Position numbers and translations under genes: made by a program
Source: JBBDWZ01 sp050732575
GTDB taxonomy: Bacteria; Gemmatimonadota; Gemmatimonadetes; Longimicrobiales; RSA9
Assembly (NCBI GenBank): GCA_050732575.1
Contig: JBOHRF010000113.1
Location: 1-14,495, forward strand
Direction of reading: 5' to 3'
DNA length: 14,495 nucleotides
Notes under the pieces: generated by a model
Databases searched by the model: none
What the model was told of the DNA's origin: nothing
What the model saw: the letters and a program-made list of their open reading frames with translations, nothing else
In this document: piece by piece, positions 1-7,069 of the stretch
Position numbering within the stretch: position 1 is the stretch's first letter
Layout: each line of letters begins with the position of its first letter

Positions 1-317
1 GGCTTGGCCCATGTGGTCAGCGTGCTGGAGGCTGCAGCAAGTGGCTATTTTCCTGGGCCGTTCGCTTGATCCCGCTACCGGGCGAATTGGGCGGCAGCGA
101 CTTTTCCAACCGCAATCATGGCACCCGGATCAAACACACCATGAGCGGGGCCCGCTCTGAAGATGAACGATGAATTCAGCCGCACCTTGCGCCTGGAGGC
201 CGCGACCAACGATGTCCGCTTCTTCAAAGTCCACCGAGAGGTGGAACACCGCGACGGCAGCGCCCAGATAAAAACGGCTCCCGTCGGCAATACGATATTC
301 CCTCAATCTGTTCTGTC
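1..317. other. Left edge, no gene confidently assigned
   Basis: Several short open frames compete here and none is recognised. The plus frame at positions 1-69 encodes a short tail (GLAHVVSVLEAAASG...) ending in TGA, which could be the C-terminus of a gene entering from the left. A second plus frame from ATG 163 to TAG 333 would encode about 56 residues beginning MNDEFSRTLRLEAATNDV. On the minus strand the frame ending at TGA 130-132 stays open through the downstream end of the oxidase pseudogene, but it has no start of its own after the oxidase stop at 318. Codon use does not clearly favour either strand. Confidence 0.3.
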
Positions 318-1149
318 TCAGCGCGCCGTATAGGTCATCATCATCCCCGACTCGAGATGCTCGGAGACATGGCTGTGTGCCACCCATGAGCCAGGATTCG
401 AGATTTCGAGAAGTATGTCCGCACTACCACCGGACGGCAGCAGAAACGTGTCCTTCCAGGCCCAGATTGTTGTTGCGCACGCCGTTCTGCTCGAGCACCA
501 CGAAACGCTGGCTGTGGAAGCGAATCGGGTGCTGCATGCCATGCAGCGTCGCGCGCAGGTTGGCGATGGGGATCTTCAGGACATCACCCACCCACCCGAA
601 AGTCCCACCGGATATCCATGTTGCGCCGTCCGGTGCCCGGCTCCTCGAGGATCTAGCGCACGTCGCTCGTGGTTGTGTTCCAGTTCATCATGGGCATGGT
701 ACCGCTCCACTCGACCGGTTGAAAGTACAGGATTCGACGCGGAGGAAACGGTCAACCACGAAGGGCAGATTCTCAGCCTCCATGCGCATGACCAGCTGGT
801 GGTCGGGCGGCCGGTTGAAATGCTCGCGATTGCGGTCGATGTCGGCCAGCACGCGGCTGTGCCGATGCAGTGAGTCGAAGGCCACATCATGGTTGCGTGT
901 GGCGCGCGCTTTCGCTGACCTGCACCACGCCAAACGTGGCCACCTGCGGAAAGAACCGGCCGAACGTATGGTCCAGCGCCAGCACACGATTCTCGAATGC
1001 TACCGGACCCGACCGCGCGAAGCGCACGTCCACGATGTAACGCTCCGCAGGCGCAATCACGATCCCGCGTTGGCCGCCAGGCTCGCGATTGCAAGGCAAG
1101 GCAGAGCAAGGAGCAGCAACCGCCGCACGCGGCGCGACGGTGCTGCCAA
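318..1149 (-). pseudogene. Multicopper oxidase pseudogene (C-terminal half)
   Basis: A decayed member of the laccase-like multicopper oxidases, periplasmic enzymes that oxidise substrates at a type-1 copper and reduce O2 at a trinuclear copper cluster. A possible TTG start at 1149 leads into a signal-peptide-like stretch (RRLLLLALPCLAIASLAANA). The sequence then jumps directly into the middle of the family (IVIAPAERYIVDVRF, from about 1075), so the N-terminal half appears deleted. Homology continues across changing frames: VLADIDRNREHFNRPPDH, MPMMNWNTT, GTGRRNMDIRWDF, GMQHPIRFHSQRFVVLEQNG and WKDTFLLPSGG, ending at TGA 318. Lesions I can place: frame changes near 890-905 and 725-735, an in-frame TAG at 653-655, an ACCC tandem repeat (586-597) that adds 4 nt, and a 1-nt insertion near 459-463. 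Two copper ligands are also changed: HPIHFH reads HPIRFH (520-522), and the type-1 Cys of HCHxxEH is Ser (372-374). It follows the alpha/beta hydrolase by about 11 nt, so it was probably the last gene of the operon. Confidence 0.85.
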
Positions 1150-1160
1150 CTTCGCGTTCC

Positions 1161-2858
1161 CTATCTCATCTTCGCGACCAGCCACTCAGCAATCTCCCCC
1201 ATCACCTCGGGTCCGATCCTGCCGCTTGCAGCACGTGTGTATCCGGCCGGGTTACCGATCGGATCGGGCAAGAAGAGATGATTTCGATCCGGGAAAACTC
1301 GCACGGTTACGTCGCGATTCCCAGCCTGTCGCAAAGCCGCGCCCAGGGCTTCGGCCTGATCGGCCGTGACTTGCTGATCCGTTGCGCCCTGCAAGATCAG
1401 CACAGGTGACTTGACCTGCCGAATCGTGGGCATCGGATCGTAGGCGAGGAAAAACTTCATCCACGGCTGTTGCGCTGCCGCGGAATCGAACGCTGCCATG
1501 CGCGCGCCAAACGTGGAGTCGCGTTTGGCCGGAGCAACGGCCGAATCGTGATCGACACCGTAACGGATCTGGAAGTTGATGATCTCGCGGCCGCCCTTGG
1601 ATGGACCGGCCATGAGCACAATGCCAGCCAGGCGCGGGTCGGATGCAGCGACCAGGGGTGCGATCAGCCCGCCTTCGCTGTGACCGAGCACTACGATTTT
1701 CGCTGGATCGATGTCGGGCCGCGCGCGCAGCCAGGCGATCGCGGCGCGCACATCATCAGCGAAGTCCGCTGATGTTGCGGCTCCGAAGTCGCCCGTCGAC
1801 TCGCCCGTGCCGCGATCGTCGTAGCGAAGCACCGCAATGCCACGCCTGGCCAGTGTGTCCGCCACCTGGCGGAACGGCCGGTAGCCGGCAACCAGCGAGA
1901 TGTACTCATCGCGATCCTGCGGACCACTGCCCGTAACCGTCACCACCGCCGGCACACGTCGGCCCGGCGCTGACGGCATGGTGAGCGTACCCGCAAGCGT
2001 GTGCCCGGAAGACGTCGGAAGCGTGACCTGCTCGGCGCGATACGGCGCATTCGCCGGCGCCGAATAGTCCGGTTTGCCCAGGGAGATTCGCGCTGCCGCG
2101 GCGCCTTCTACGCGTTCCACTACCAGACCCTGCGCAGGAGTCCGCGCTCTGACGATCTGCGTTCCTCTCACGATCAGGTGCGATTCCTGTGGACCCAGCT
2201 GCAACCTAATGGAGTCGCGCGTCACGCGCCGAAACGTCGCCGTGATGGTCTGTCCACCTGCAGAGAGCAGCACCGGAAAACTGGCGCTGTCCTGTTGTGC
2301 ACCCAGACGCGCCAGCGCAGTCTCGAACATGGCCACGGAACTGTTCAGCAGAATAAACGCTTCCGCTTTGGTCGGCAGCTTCTGCGTCTGCGTCGCACTA
2401 CCCGCCGTGCCTCCCGCCGTGATGTCGGCAAACACGGTGTCACCTACCAGCCGCATCTGGACGCGCCGCGACGGCTGGGCATCCGGACTGCTGTTGTTCG
2501 CATACACAGCCAACTCTATCGAACCGAAACGTCCGGGTGCTGCCACCATGGCCAGATACGTCATGCGCGGCTGACCGCGCATCAGCACCTCACCGGTCAC
2601 CAGGTTCGAGCCGGTCGAGAACCGCTCCACGCCCAACGTGTCCGAGCCCACCAGGAACACGAACGCAGTCTGCCCTCCCTGCGCACTCGCCCCCGCCGCA
2701 AGCACCACCATCATGATGACGCTCGACACAGAAAGACGGAGCCAGGAATACAGAGACTCTTTCGATGTGCCCACGTTGCGGTTCTCCGCTTTCACGATTC
2801 CACCTGGGTCGATGATCCTCACCGTCGCCCATCCGTTGCGCGCCCTCGACCTCACCAT
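1161..2858 (-). CDS. Secreted alpha/beta hydrolase (serine esterase/peptidase-like)
   Basis: A predicted exported serine hydrolase of the alpha/beta-hydrolase fold, 565 residues from this ATG. A hydrophobic segment ending in AGASAQ (about residues 44-60) looks like a signal peptide. Residues 62-270 form a beta-rich N-terminal domain I do not recognise, and 275-565 form the hydrolase domain. The nucleophile elbow is GHSEGG with Ser394; the acid is probably Asp494 (GATDQQ) and the base His527 (DRNHLF). GSGPQDRDE at 310-318 sits where the oxyanion-hole loop is expected, as in EstD-like esterases. This start lies 5 nt after the preceding stop, which favours coupling, but it makes an n-region of over 40 residues. 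GTG at 2793-2795, preceded by AGGTGG, is a good alternative start. The substrate is unknown; ester or peptide-like compounds are possible. Confidence 0.88.
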   Translation of the reverse strand: MVRSRARNGWATVRIIDPGGIVKAENRNVGTSKESLYSWLRLSVSSVIMMVVLAAGASAQGGQTAFVFLVGSDTLGVERFSTGSNLVTGEVLMRGQPRMTYLAMVAAPGRFGSIELAVYANNSSPDAQPSRRVQMRLVGDTVFADITAGGTAGSATQTQKLPTKAEAFILLNSSVAMFETALARLGAQQDSASFPVLLSAGGQTITATFRRVTRDSIRLQLGPQESHLIVRGTQIVRARTPAQGLVVERVEGAAAARISLGKPDYSAPANAPYRAEQVTLPTSSGHTLAGTLTMPSAPGRRVPAVVTVTGSGPQDRDEYISLVAGYRPFRQVADTLARRGIAVLRYDDRGTGESTGDFGAATSADFADDVRAAIAWLRARPDIDPAKIVVLGHSEGGLIAPLVAASDPRLAGIVLMAGPSKGGREIINFQIRYGVDHDSAVAPAKRDSTFGARMAAFDSAAAQQPWMKFFLAYDPMPTIRQVKSPVLILQGATDQQVTADQAEALGAALRQAGNRDVTVRVFPDRNHLFLPDPIGNPAGYTRAASGRIGPEVMGEIAEWLVAKMR

Positions 2859-2863
2859 CGCCC

Positions 2864-3370
2864 TTATCCACCGCCTCCACGTCCGCCGCGCCCACGCGCG
2901 GGCGCGCGGAACGTGCCGAACCCATCCACACGCAACTCGATGGGTCGGCCGCCGGAATCGAGCGTGAACGTAGCGAATTGGTTGGGTCCCGACAGCGCGC
3001 TGGCTGCTTGCCAGTCCAGACGGAAGGCATTGTGCTGTGACGGCTCGAGCCGGGCCACAAAGCCCGGGTGAAAACGCAGCGTCAGCGCGCCGTTTTCCAC
3101 TGCGACTTTCATGTCGCCCAGAAGCGAGTCGCTGTAGGTAGCCGCGTATTGGTCGAGCGGCAGCGCGGGTGAGGCGTTCGCTTTCCGTTGCGCGTCCAGT
3201 GCCGCCAGTTGTGTAGCGGCCTGCGTCTCCGCTGCCTTCATGCGCGTAAACGCCTCGCCGTTCCAGTCCCGCTGCGAAAGACCCAGCGCCACGTCGAAGA
3301 TGTGACGCGTGAGCGCCGTGTGCATGGTATGCGGCGATCGATTGGTCAGAATCACGATGCCGATCTGATC
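2864..3370 (-). pseudogene. Severed C-terminal part of the serine hydrolase (DUF3471-like)
   Basis: This segment is in the same frame as the serine hydrolase just upstream and is separated from it only by TAG 3371-3373. It starts DQIGIVILTNRSPHTMH, which is the usual strand after the FLPxD turn in class-C beta-lactamase-fold proteins. It then has a helical linker and a beta-rich domain (LPLDQYAATYSDSLLGDMKV...) of the DUF3471 type that commonly ends these proteins. It finishes in a Gly/Arg-rich tail at TAA 2864. Together the two parts span 541 codons including both stops, a normal length for this architecture. No further frameshift or stop is seen, so the lesion is recent, recoded or a base error. 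Translation alone could only begin at an internal codon, for example near 3355, and would not give a catalytic protein. Confidence 0.8.
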
Positions 3371-4486
3371 CTAGGGCAGGAACATCATCTCGGTCAGCAT
3401 GCCGTCAATGGCGCCGCCATGACGGAGCAGCCGGTGGCCGCGATAATATTCGGTAAACCAACCGAGGCCGTAACCGAGCCCCGTGGTGCTGCTGTCCGAG
3501 ATCACCACGGGCGTACCATTGGAAGTGATTACGGAGCGCATCTGGGCCACGGACGACTCGGACACGATGCGCTTGCCGCGGTATGCGCCATTGCCCAGCT
3601 GGAAGCGGAGATACTGCGCCATGTCACGCGCGGATGAGTACTGCGCGCCCGCTGGCGCGATGTTGCGTGTGTCACGATGCGGGATCACGGCGAGCTTGCC
3701 GCGCACCGGCATGTGCGGCGAGGCCACGTTGCTCTGGGGCGTCAGCTCCTGAGGATTGGAAAGACTGTTGGTCATGCCGAGCGGTGAGAACACCCGCTCG
3801 CGGACCAGCTCCTCCCACGGTTTCCCGGCGGCCGCTGCCGCGGCTTCGCCTGCCACCATCAACATCAGGTTGTTGTACATGAATCGGCTGCGGAAGCTGG
3901 CGGCCTGTTTCAGGTGGCGCAGCTTTTCAATGATTTGCGCACGTGTGAGCGGCGCGCCATACCAGACCAGGTCCGCGTTTTCCAGGTCAGTCCGGTGCGA
4001 GAGCAAATCGCGAATGGTGGCTTCACGACTGACGTATGGATCCGCCACGCGAAAGTTCGGCAGGTGCATCCAGACCTGATCGTCCAGCCGCATCTTGCCC
4101 TCGTCCACCAGCATCGAGATCACGGCCGCAGTCATTGACTTGCCGCTCGAGCCGATGGCGAACAGCGTGTTCTCATCCACTCGCTCGGGCTTGCCCAGTT
4201 CCTTCACGCCATAGCCCCTGGCCCATACTACCGAGTCACCCTGCACGATGGTGATCGCGAGTCCCGGTACCTCCCATTGCTGGCGCGCCTGCTCGATGTG
4301 CGTATCGAGCGCACTCAGCTGCTGCGCGGACAGGAACTTTACCGGGCGCGTGGCCGGTGTCCCGCCGCCGCGCTGCGCCCGTGCCGGAGCCGCGACCAGC
4401 AGCGCGGCCAACCAGACCAGCAACGCGTGACGCGTGACGCGTGACGCGTGACGCGAAACTGCATGTCGACGAGACCTGAAGTTCAT
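3371..4486 (-). CDS. Serine hydrolase, class-C beta-lactamase fold, truncated by TAG
   Basis: An exported serine hydrolase of the beta-lactamase/D-aminopeptidase/esterase superfamily (Pfam Beta-lactamase, MEROPS S12-like). A signal peptide covers about residues 1-38 (LLVWLAALLVAAPARAQ). Active-site motifs are in order: S113-S-G-K116 (SxxK), Y204-N-N206 (YxN) and H356-G-G in place of KTG. DLLSHRTDLENAD (160-172) is the typical loop after the first helix pair. The frame ends at TAG after EMMFLP, although conserved sequence continues in frame, so the last core strands and the C-terminal domain are lost. The start is supported by GAGG five nt upstream of ATG 4486. The gene lies 44 nt after the dipeptidase. 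All catalytic motifs remain, but a fold lacking the last strands is probably unstable. Family members act on peptides, beta-lactams or esters; the substrate cannot be told. Confidence 0.87.
   Translation of the reverse strand: MNFRSRRHAVSRHASRVTRHALLVWLAALLVAAPARAQRGGGTPATRPVKFLSAQQLSALDTHIEQARQQWEVPGLAITIVQGDSVVWARGYGVKELGKPERVDENTLFAIGSSGKSMTAAVISMLVDEGKMRLDDQVWMHLPNFRVADPYVSREATIRDLLSHRTDLENADLVWYGAPLTRAQIIEKLRHLKQAASFRSRFMYNNLMLMVAGEAAAAAAGKPWEELVRERVFSPLGMTNSLSNPQELTPQSNVASPHMPVRGKLAVIPHRDTRNIAPAGAQYSSARDMAQYLRFQLGNGAYRGKRIVSESSVAQMRSVITSNGTPVVISDSSTTGLGYGLGWFTEYYRGHRLLRHGGAIDGMLTEMMFLP
4423..4455. repeat. Heptanucleotide tandem repeat, ACGCGTG x4.7
   Basis: Four perfect head-to-tail copies of ACGCGTG (4423-4450) are followed by a partial ACGCG. 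Each unit contains the palindrome ACGCGT. The repeat lies in the coding sequence for the n-region of the serine-hydrolase signal peptide and gives the minus-strand residues SRHASRVTRHA. Because 7 is not a multiple of 3, gain or loss of one unit would shift the frame. Confidence 0.9.
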
Positions 4487-4530
4487 GTTGACCTCGTTGA
4501 GTTCACCGCGCGTGTGTTTCCATATCCGAA

Positions 4531-5739
4531 TCAGGCCGGCTTGCGGACCGGCCAGATCTCGGTCAGGACGCGCATGAAGTTGCCGCCCAGGATGCCGCGA
4601 ATCTCGGCATCGGTGTATTTGCGCCGGATGAGGCCCCCGGTGAGATCGAACATCCGGCGCGGATGGTCCAGGCCTTCAATGTCGATTTTGGCGCGGAAGC
4701 GGTAGGTGTCCTTGTAACCGGCCTTGAGCTGCTGCAGCGCAGCCGGCTCCAGGTCGTCGTAGCCGTCCAGGTCCACGTCACTGCCCACACCCAGGTGCTC
4801 GACACCAATCAGCTTGCGTACATGATCGAAGTGATCGATCACGCTGTCCACCGTGGTCGGTTCCTTGTCCGACACGAAGTTGCGCACACCCGTGATGCCC
4901 ATGACACTGCCTGCTTTACCGACGGCGCGGATGGCTTCATCCGATTTGCAGCGTGGGTGGTCACCGGCCAGGGCACGCACGTTCGAGTGCGTGATCAGCA
5001 CCGGCTTCTTGGAGATCTCGAAGGCATCCAGCGTGGTGCGGTCGCCGCAGTGCGAAACATCGATGGCCATGCCGGTCGTGTTCATCTGATTGATGATGGC
5101 AATACCAAAGTCGCTTATGCCTTCGTCACGGCGTTCGGTGGAGCCATTGCCAATCAGGTTGCGGCTGTTGTACGTGAGTTGCGAAACGCGCTGGCCCAAC
5201 GCGAAGAAGAAATCGATGTCGGCCGGCCGCCGGAAATGCTCTGCGTTCTGGATGCCCGCCAGCAGGCCGATCTTGCCCGACTGCTTGGCGCGGGCAAAAT
5301 CGGCCGTACTGTCAATACGCATGAAATACTGCTCGGCGCCCGCTACCAGTGCATTGGTACTGCCGAAGTAGTTGACGGCAGAATCGTACGCATTGGTGCC
5401 GCCCAGACCGAAGGCGTGATGAAAGACGCTGATGCCCGATGAGCGGAAGCGCTGGGCATCGCGCTCCGTGAACGACTCGGGATCGCGCGCCCACTGCTGC
5501 CATTTGCCGCTGATGGTCAACGGACTCAGCATGTCGAACACAATGGCTTCCTGCATCAGCTTGAGACAGCGCGCCGAATACTCCTGTGCGCTCGCCGCAA
5601 ACAGGCGATAACGCCCGCTATTGATCATGGGCGCGCCCAGCACGGCGCCCGCGCCCGCCGCCATTACGCGCAATGCGCTTCTGCGCGTAATCGCTTCTTT
5701 CGCCACGCGCGGCTCAACGTTGGTATTCCCGGGTTTCAT
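4531..5739 (-). CDS. Tat-exported M19 (membrane dipeptidase) family protein
   Basis: An amidohydrolase-fold protein of peptidase family M19 (renal/membrane dipeptidase), 402 residues from ATG 5739. The N-terminus has a twin-arginine signal (ITRRSALRVMAAGAGAVLG, 17-35), so it is probably exported folded. The M19 signatures present are DVSH (His230), ITHSN (His251), HPR (Arg263) and GVGSD (Asp321). The expected first zinc pair HxD is absent (VFDMLSPL at 67-74), and the bridging Glu is Gln164 (AGIQNAEHF). It is therefore a variant subfamily that may bind one metal or act on another substrate; I recall similar FDML/GIQN sequences in related phyla but cannot confirm. ATG 5739 is chosen over an upstream TTG at 5832 because the latter would overlap SusD by 58 nt; a GAGGGG element lies upstream of the ATG. 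It sits 35 nt after susD, pointing to peptide or dipeptide use. Confidence 0.9.
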   Translation of the reverse strand: MKPGNTNVEPRVAKEAITRRSALRVMAAGAGAVLGAPMINSGRYRLFAASAQEYSARCLKLMQEAIVFDMLSPLTISGKWQQWARDPESFTERDAQRFRSSGISVFHHAFGLGGTNAYDSAVNYFGSTNALVAGAEQYFMRIDSTADFARAKQSGKIGLLAGIQNAEHFRRPADIDFFFALGQRVSQLTYNSRNLIGNGSTERRDEGISDFGIAIINQMNTTGMAIDVSHCGDRTTLDAFEISKKPVLITHSNVRALAGDHPRCKSDEAIRAVGKAGSVMGITGVRNFVSDKEPTTVDSVIDHFDHVRKLIGVEHLGVGSDVDLDGYDDLEPAALQQLKAGYKDTYRFRAKIDIEGLDHPRRMFDLTGGLIRRKYTDAEIRGILGGNFMRVLTEIWPVRKPA

Positions 5740-5774
5740 CGCAGCACCGTCACCCCTCACGGTCACCTTTCCGT

Positions 5775-7067
5775 TCAGGACTTCGGAATATTGGGATTGT
5801 TGGTACGCTCCACCGCGGGCAGCGAGAAACAACGCTCGCTGCCATACGTGCCGCCGCCCTGCACGTAGGGCGCGCCAGGTGCCGGATCGAGCGCCAGATT
5901 GAAGCGACGGATGTCACCCAGACGATGGCCTTCCAGAAACAGCTCCCGCCGCCGCTCTTCAATGATCTGGTCGCGCACCTGCGTTGCCGACAGGCCCGCT
6001 TCGCTGAACTGAGGCATGCCGGTGCGACCGCCGCTGTTGCGGGCTGCATTGATGGCCGTAGCCGCGGCCGCCAGGTCACTTGCGGCGACGCGGGCCTCGG
6101 CCACGATCAACTGCGCTTCCGCATACTTGGCCAGCGCCATGGGCGTGGTAGCCGCCGGGAACTTGCCCGTCTGCCAGATCTGCGTGTTCGCCGCCGTGCC
6201 GACGCGACCGGAGTTGGTTACCGGTACGCGCGGATCGGGGCCCGTGCCCAGGGTCAAACCGCGGAAAGCCGGATCCACCGACGAGTAGAAGTTCAGCACG
6301 GTGTGCAGCCACACGAAGTTCTGTCGGCGCGCGTTTGTGGCATCATTCGACGTAGTGACCAGGAACGTTGGGGGAATGAGCGCCGCATCGGTGGCCGCGG
6401 CGGTCAGATTCCCGGCCCCGCGTTGCGCGCGCGCCCGCCCCAGCCGTGCCAGGTTCAGGGTCGTCTGGTCGTTCGCGGTCGTAGCCGCCGCAATCGCCTG
6501 GTTGAAGCGCGTGATGGCCTCGGCGAACATTTGCGCGGGCGTCAGCTCGGCGCTCAGCGCAATTGCACCCGTGCAGAACCCTTCGGCCAAGAGCACGATC
6601 GCGTAGCCGGAATACGCTGCCGACTGGCCGAGCAGCCGATTGCGGTTGGGCACTTCCGCATCGGTCCAGCCTTCCAGTCTCCGGTACGCTTCGTCGCCCG
6701 TGCCGCGCGCTGTGGACAGGCCCGTGTAGAAGCCGGGACTCTGCACACTGCCACAGCCGCCCGCATAGGGTGAATTGAGCGCCTGCGTCCGGCGATCCAG
6801 ATCGTAATTGCCCGTGCTCGCAATGGCATTGGTCAGCTCGTCAATCAGGAGTCCGCTGCCCACGGCGTAGCGCATGAAGGAGCACTCCAGGTCGGCAATC
6901 ACGCCGTTCACGAGCAGCTGCGCATTGGCAGGTGTGTAGACGGAGCCCGCGGTAAGCTGACCGGGGTTCTCCTGCTCCAGACTGAATATGTCACCGCACC
7001 CGCTGGCGGTTGCCGCAGCGACCAGCACGGTCATCAATCTCGCAAAGTGCCTGAGTGATGGTTTCAT
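5775..7067 (-). CDS. SusD/RagB-family outer-membrane lipoprotein
   Basis: The surface lipoprotein partner of the SusC channel, binding substrate over the barrel. It has 430 residues. The signal peptide ends in a lipobox-like ASG-C with Cys24. FSLEQENPGQLT just after it is typical of the mature SusD N-terminus. The body is alpha-helical and TPR-like (AEAITRFNQAIAAA, LNLARLGRARAQRGAG). The C-terminal third carries conserved family sequence: YAEAQLIVAEARV, then IIEERRRELFLEGHRLGDIRRF (split here as IIEERRRELFLEG and HRLGDIRRF), then CFSLPAVERTNNPNIP. The start codon lies two nt after the susC stop (TAACCATG), with no clear Shine-Dalgarno sequence, so translation is probably coupled. It appears intact. 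The ligand is not set by the sequence; the downstream dipeptidase suggests peptides, as for RagB, rather than glycans. Confidence 0.93.
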   Translation of the reverse strand: MKPSLRHFARLMTVLVAAATASGCGDIFSLEQENPGQLTAGSVYTPANAQLLVNGVIADLECSFMRYAVGSGLLIDELTNAIASTGNYDLDRRTQALNSPYAGGCGSVQSPGFYTGLSTARGTGDEAYRRLEGWTDAEVPNRNRLLGQSAAYSGYAIVLLAEGFCTGAIALSAELTPAQMFAEAITRFNQAIAAATTANDQTTLNLARLGRARAQRGAGNLTAAATDAALIPPTFLVTTSNDATNARRQNFVWLHTVLNFYSSVDPAFRGLTLGTGPDPRVPVTNSGRVGTAANTQIWQTGKFPAATTPMALAKYAEAQLIVAEARVAASDLAAAATAINAARNSGGRTGMPQFSEAGLSATQVRDQIIEERRRELFLEGHRLGDIRRFNLALDPAPGAPYVQGGGTYGSERCFSLPAVERTNNPNIPKS

Positions 7068-7069
7068 GG

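Noticed and set aside
163..333. Short plus-strand frame of 56 residues near the left edge
   Set aside because: It has no clear ribosome binding site and no recognised family, and it competes with an equally open minus frame; kept only as a note in the left-edge entry.
377..1369. Long plus-strand open frame of 330 codons
   Set aside because: It is antisense to the oxidase remnant and the end of the alpha/beta hydrolase, is very Arg/Pro/Ser-rich and resembles no family; a GC-rich shadow frame.
2001..3071. Plus-strand open frame of 356 codons
   Set aside because: It lies wholly opposite the alpha/beta hydrolase and hydrolase tail, with arginine-rich composition typical of antisense reading.
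653..3373. Reassignment of TAG as a sense codon
   Set aside because: The two internal TAGs replace different expected residues (Trp and probably Glu), and other genes here end normally with TAG (1161-1163 and 13555-13557).
4423..4455. CRISPR array
   Set aside because: The repeat unit is only 7 nt with no spacers, so it is a simple tandem repeat.
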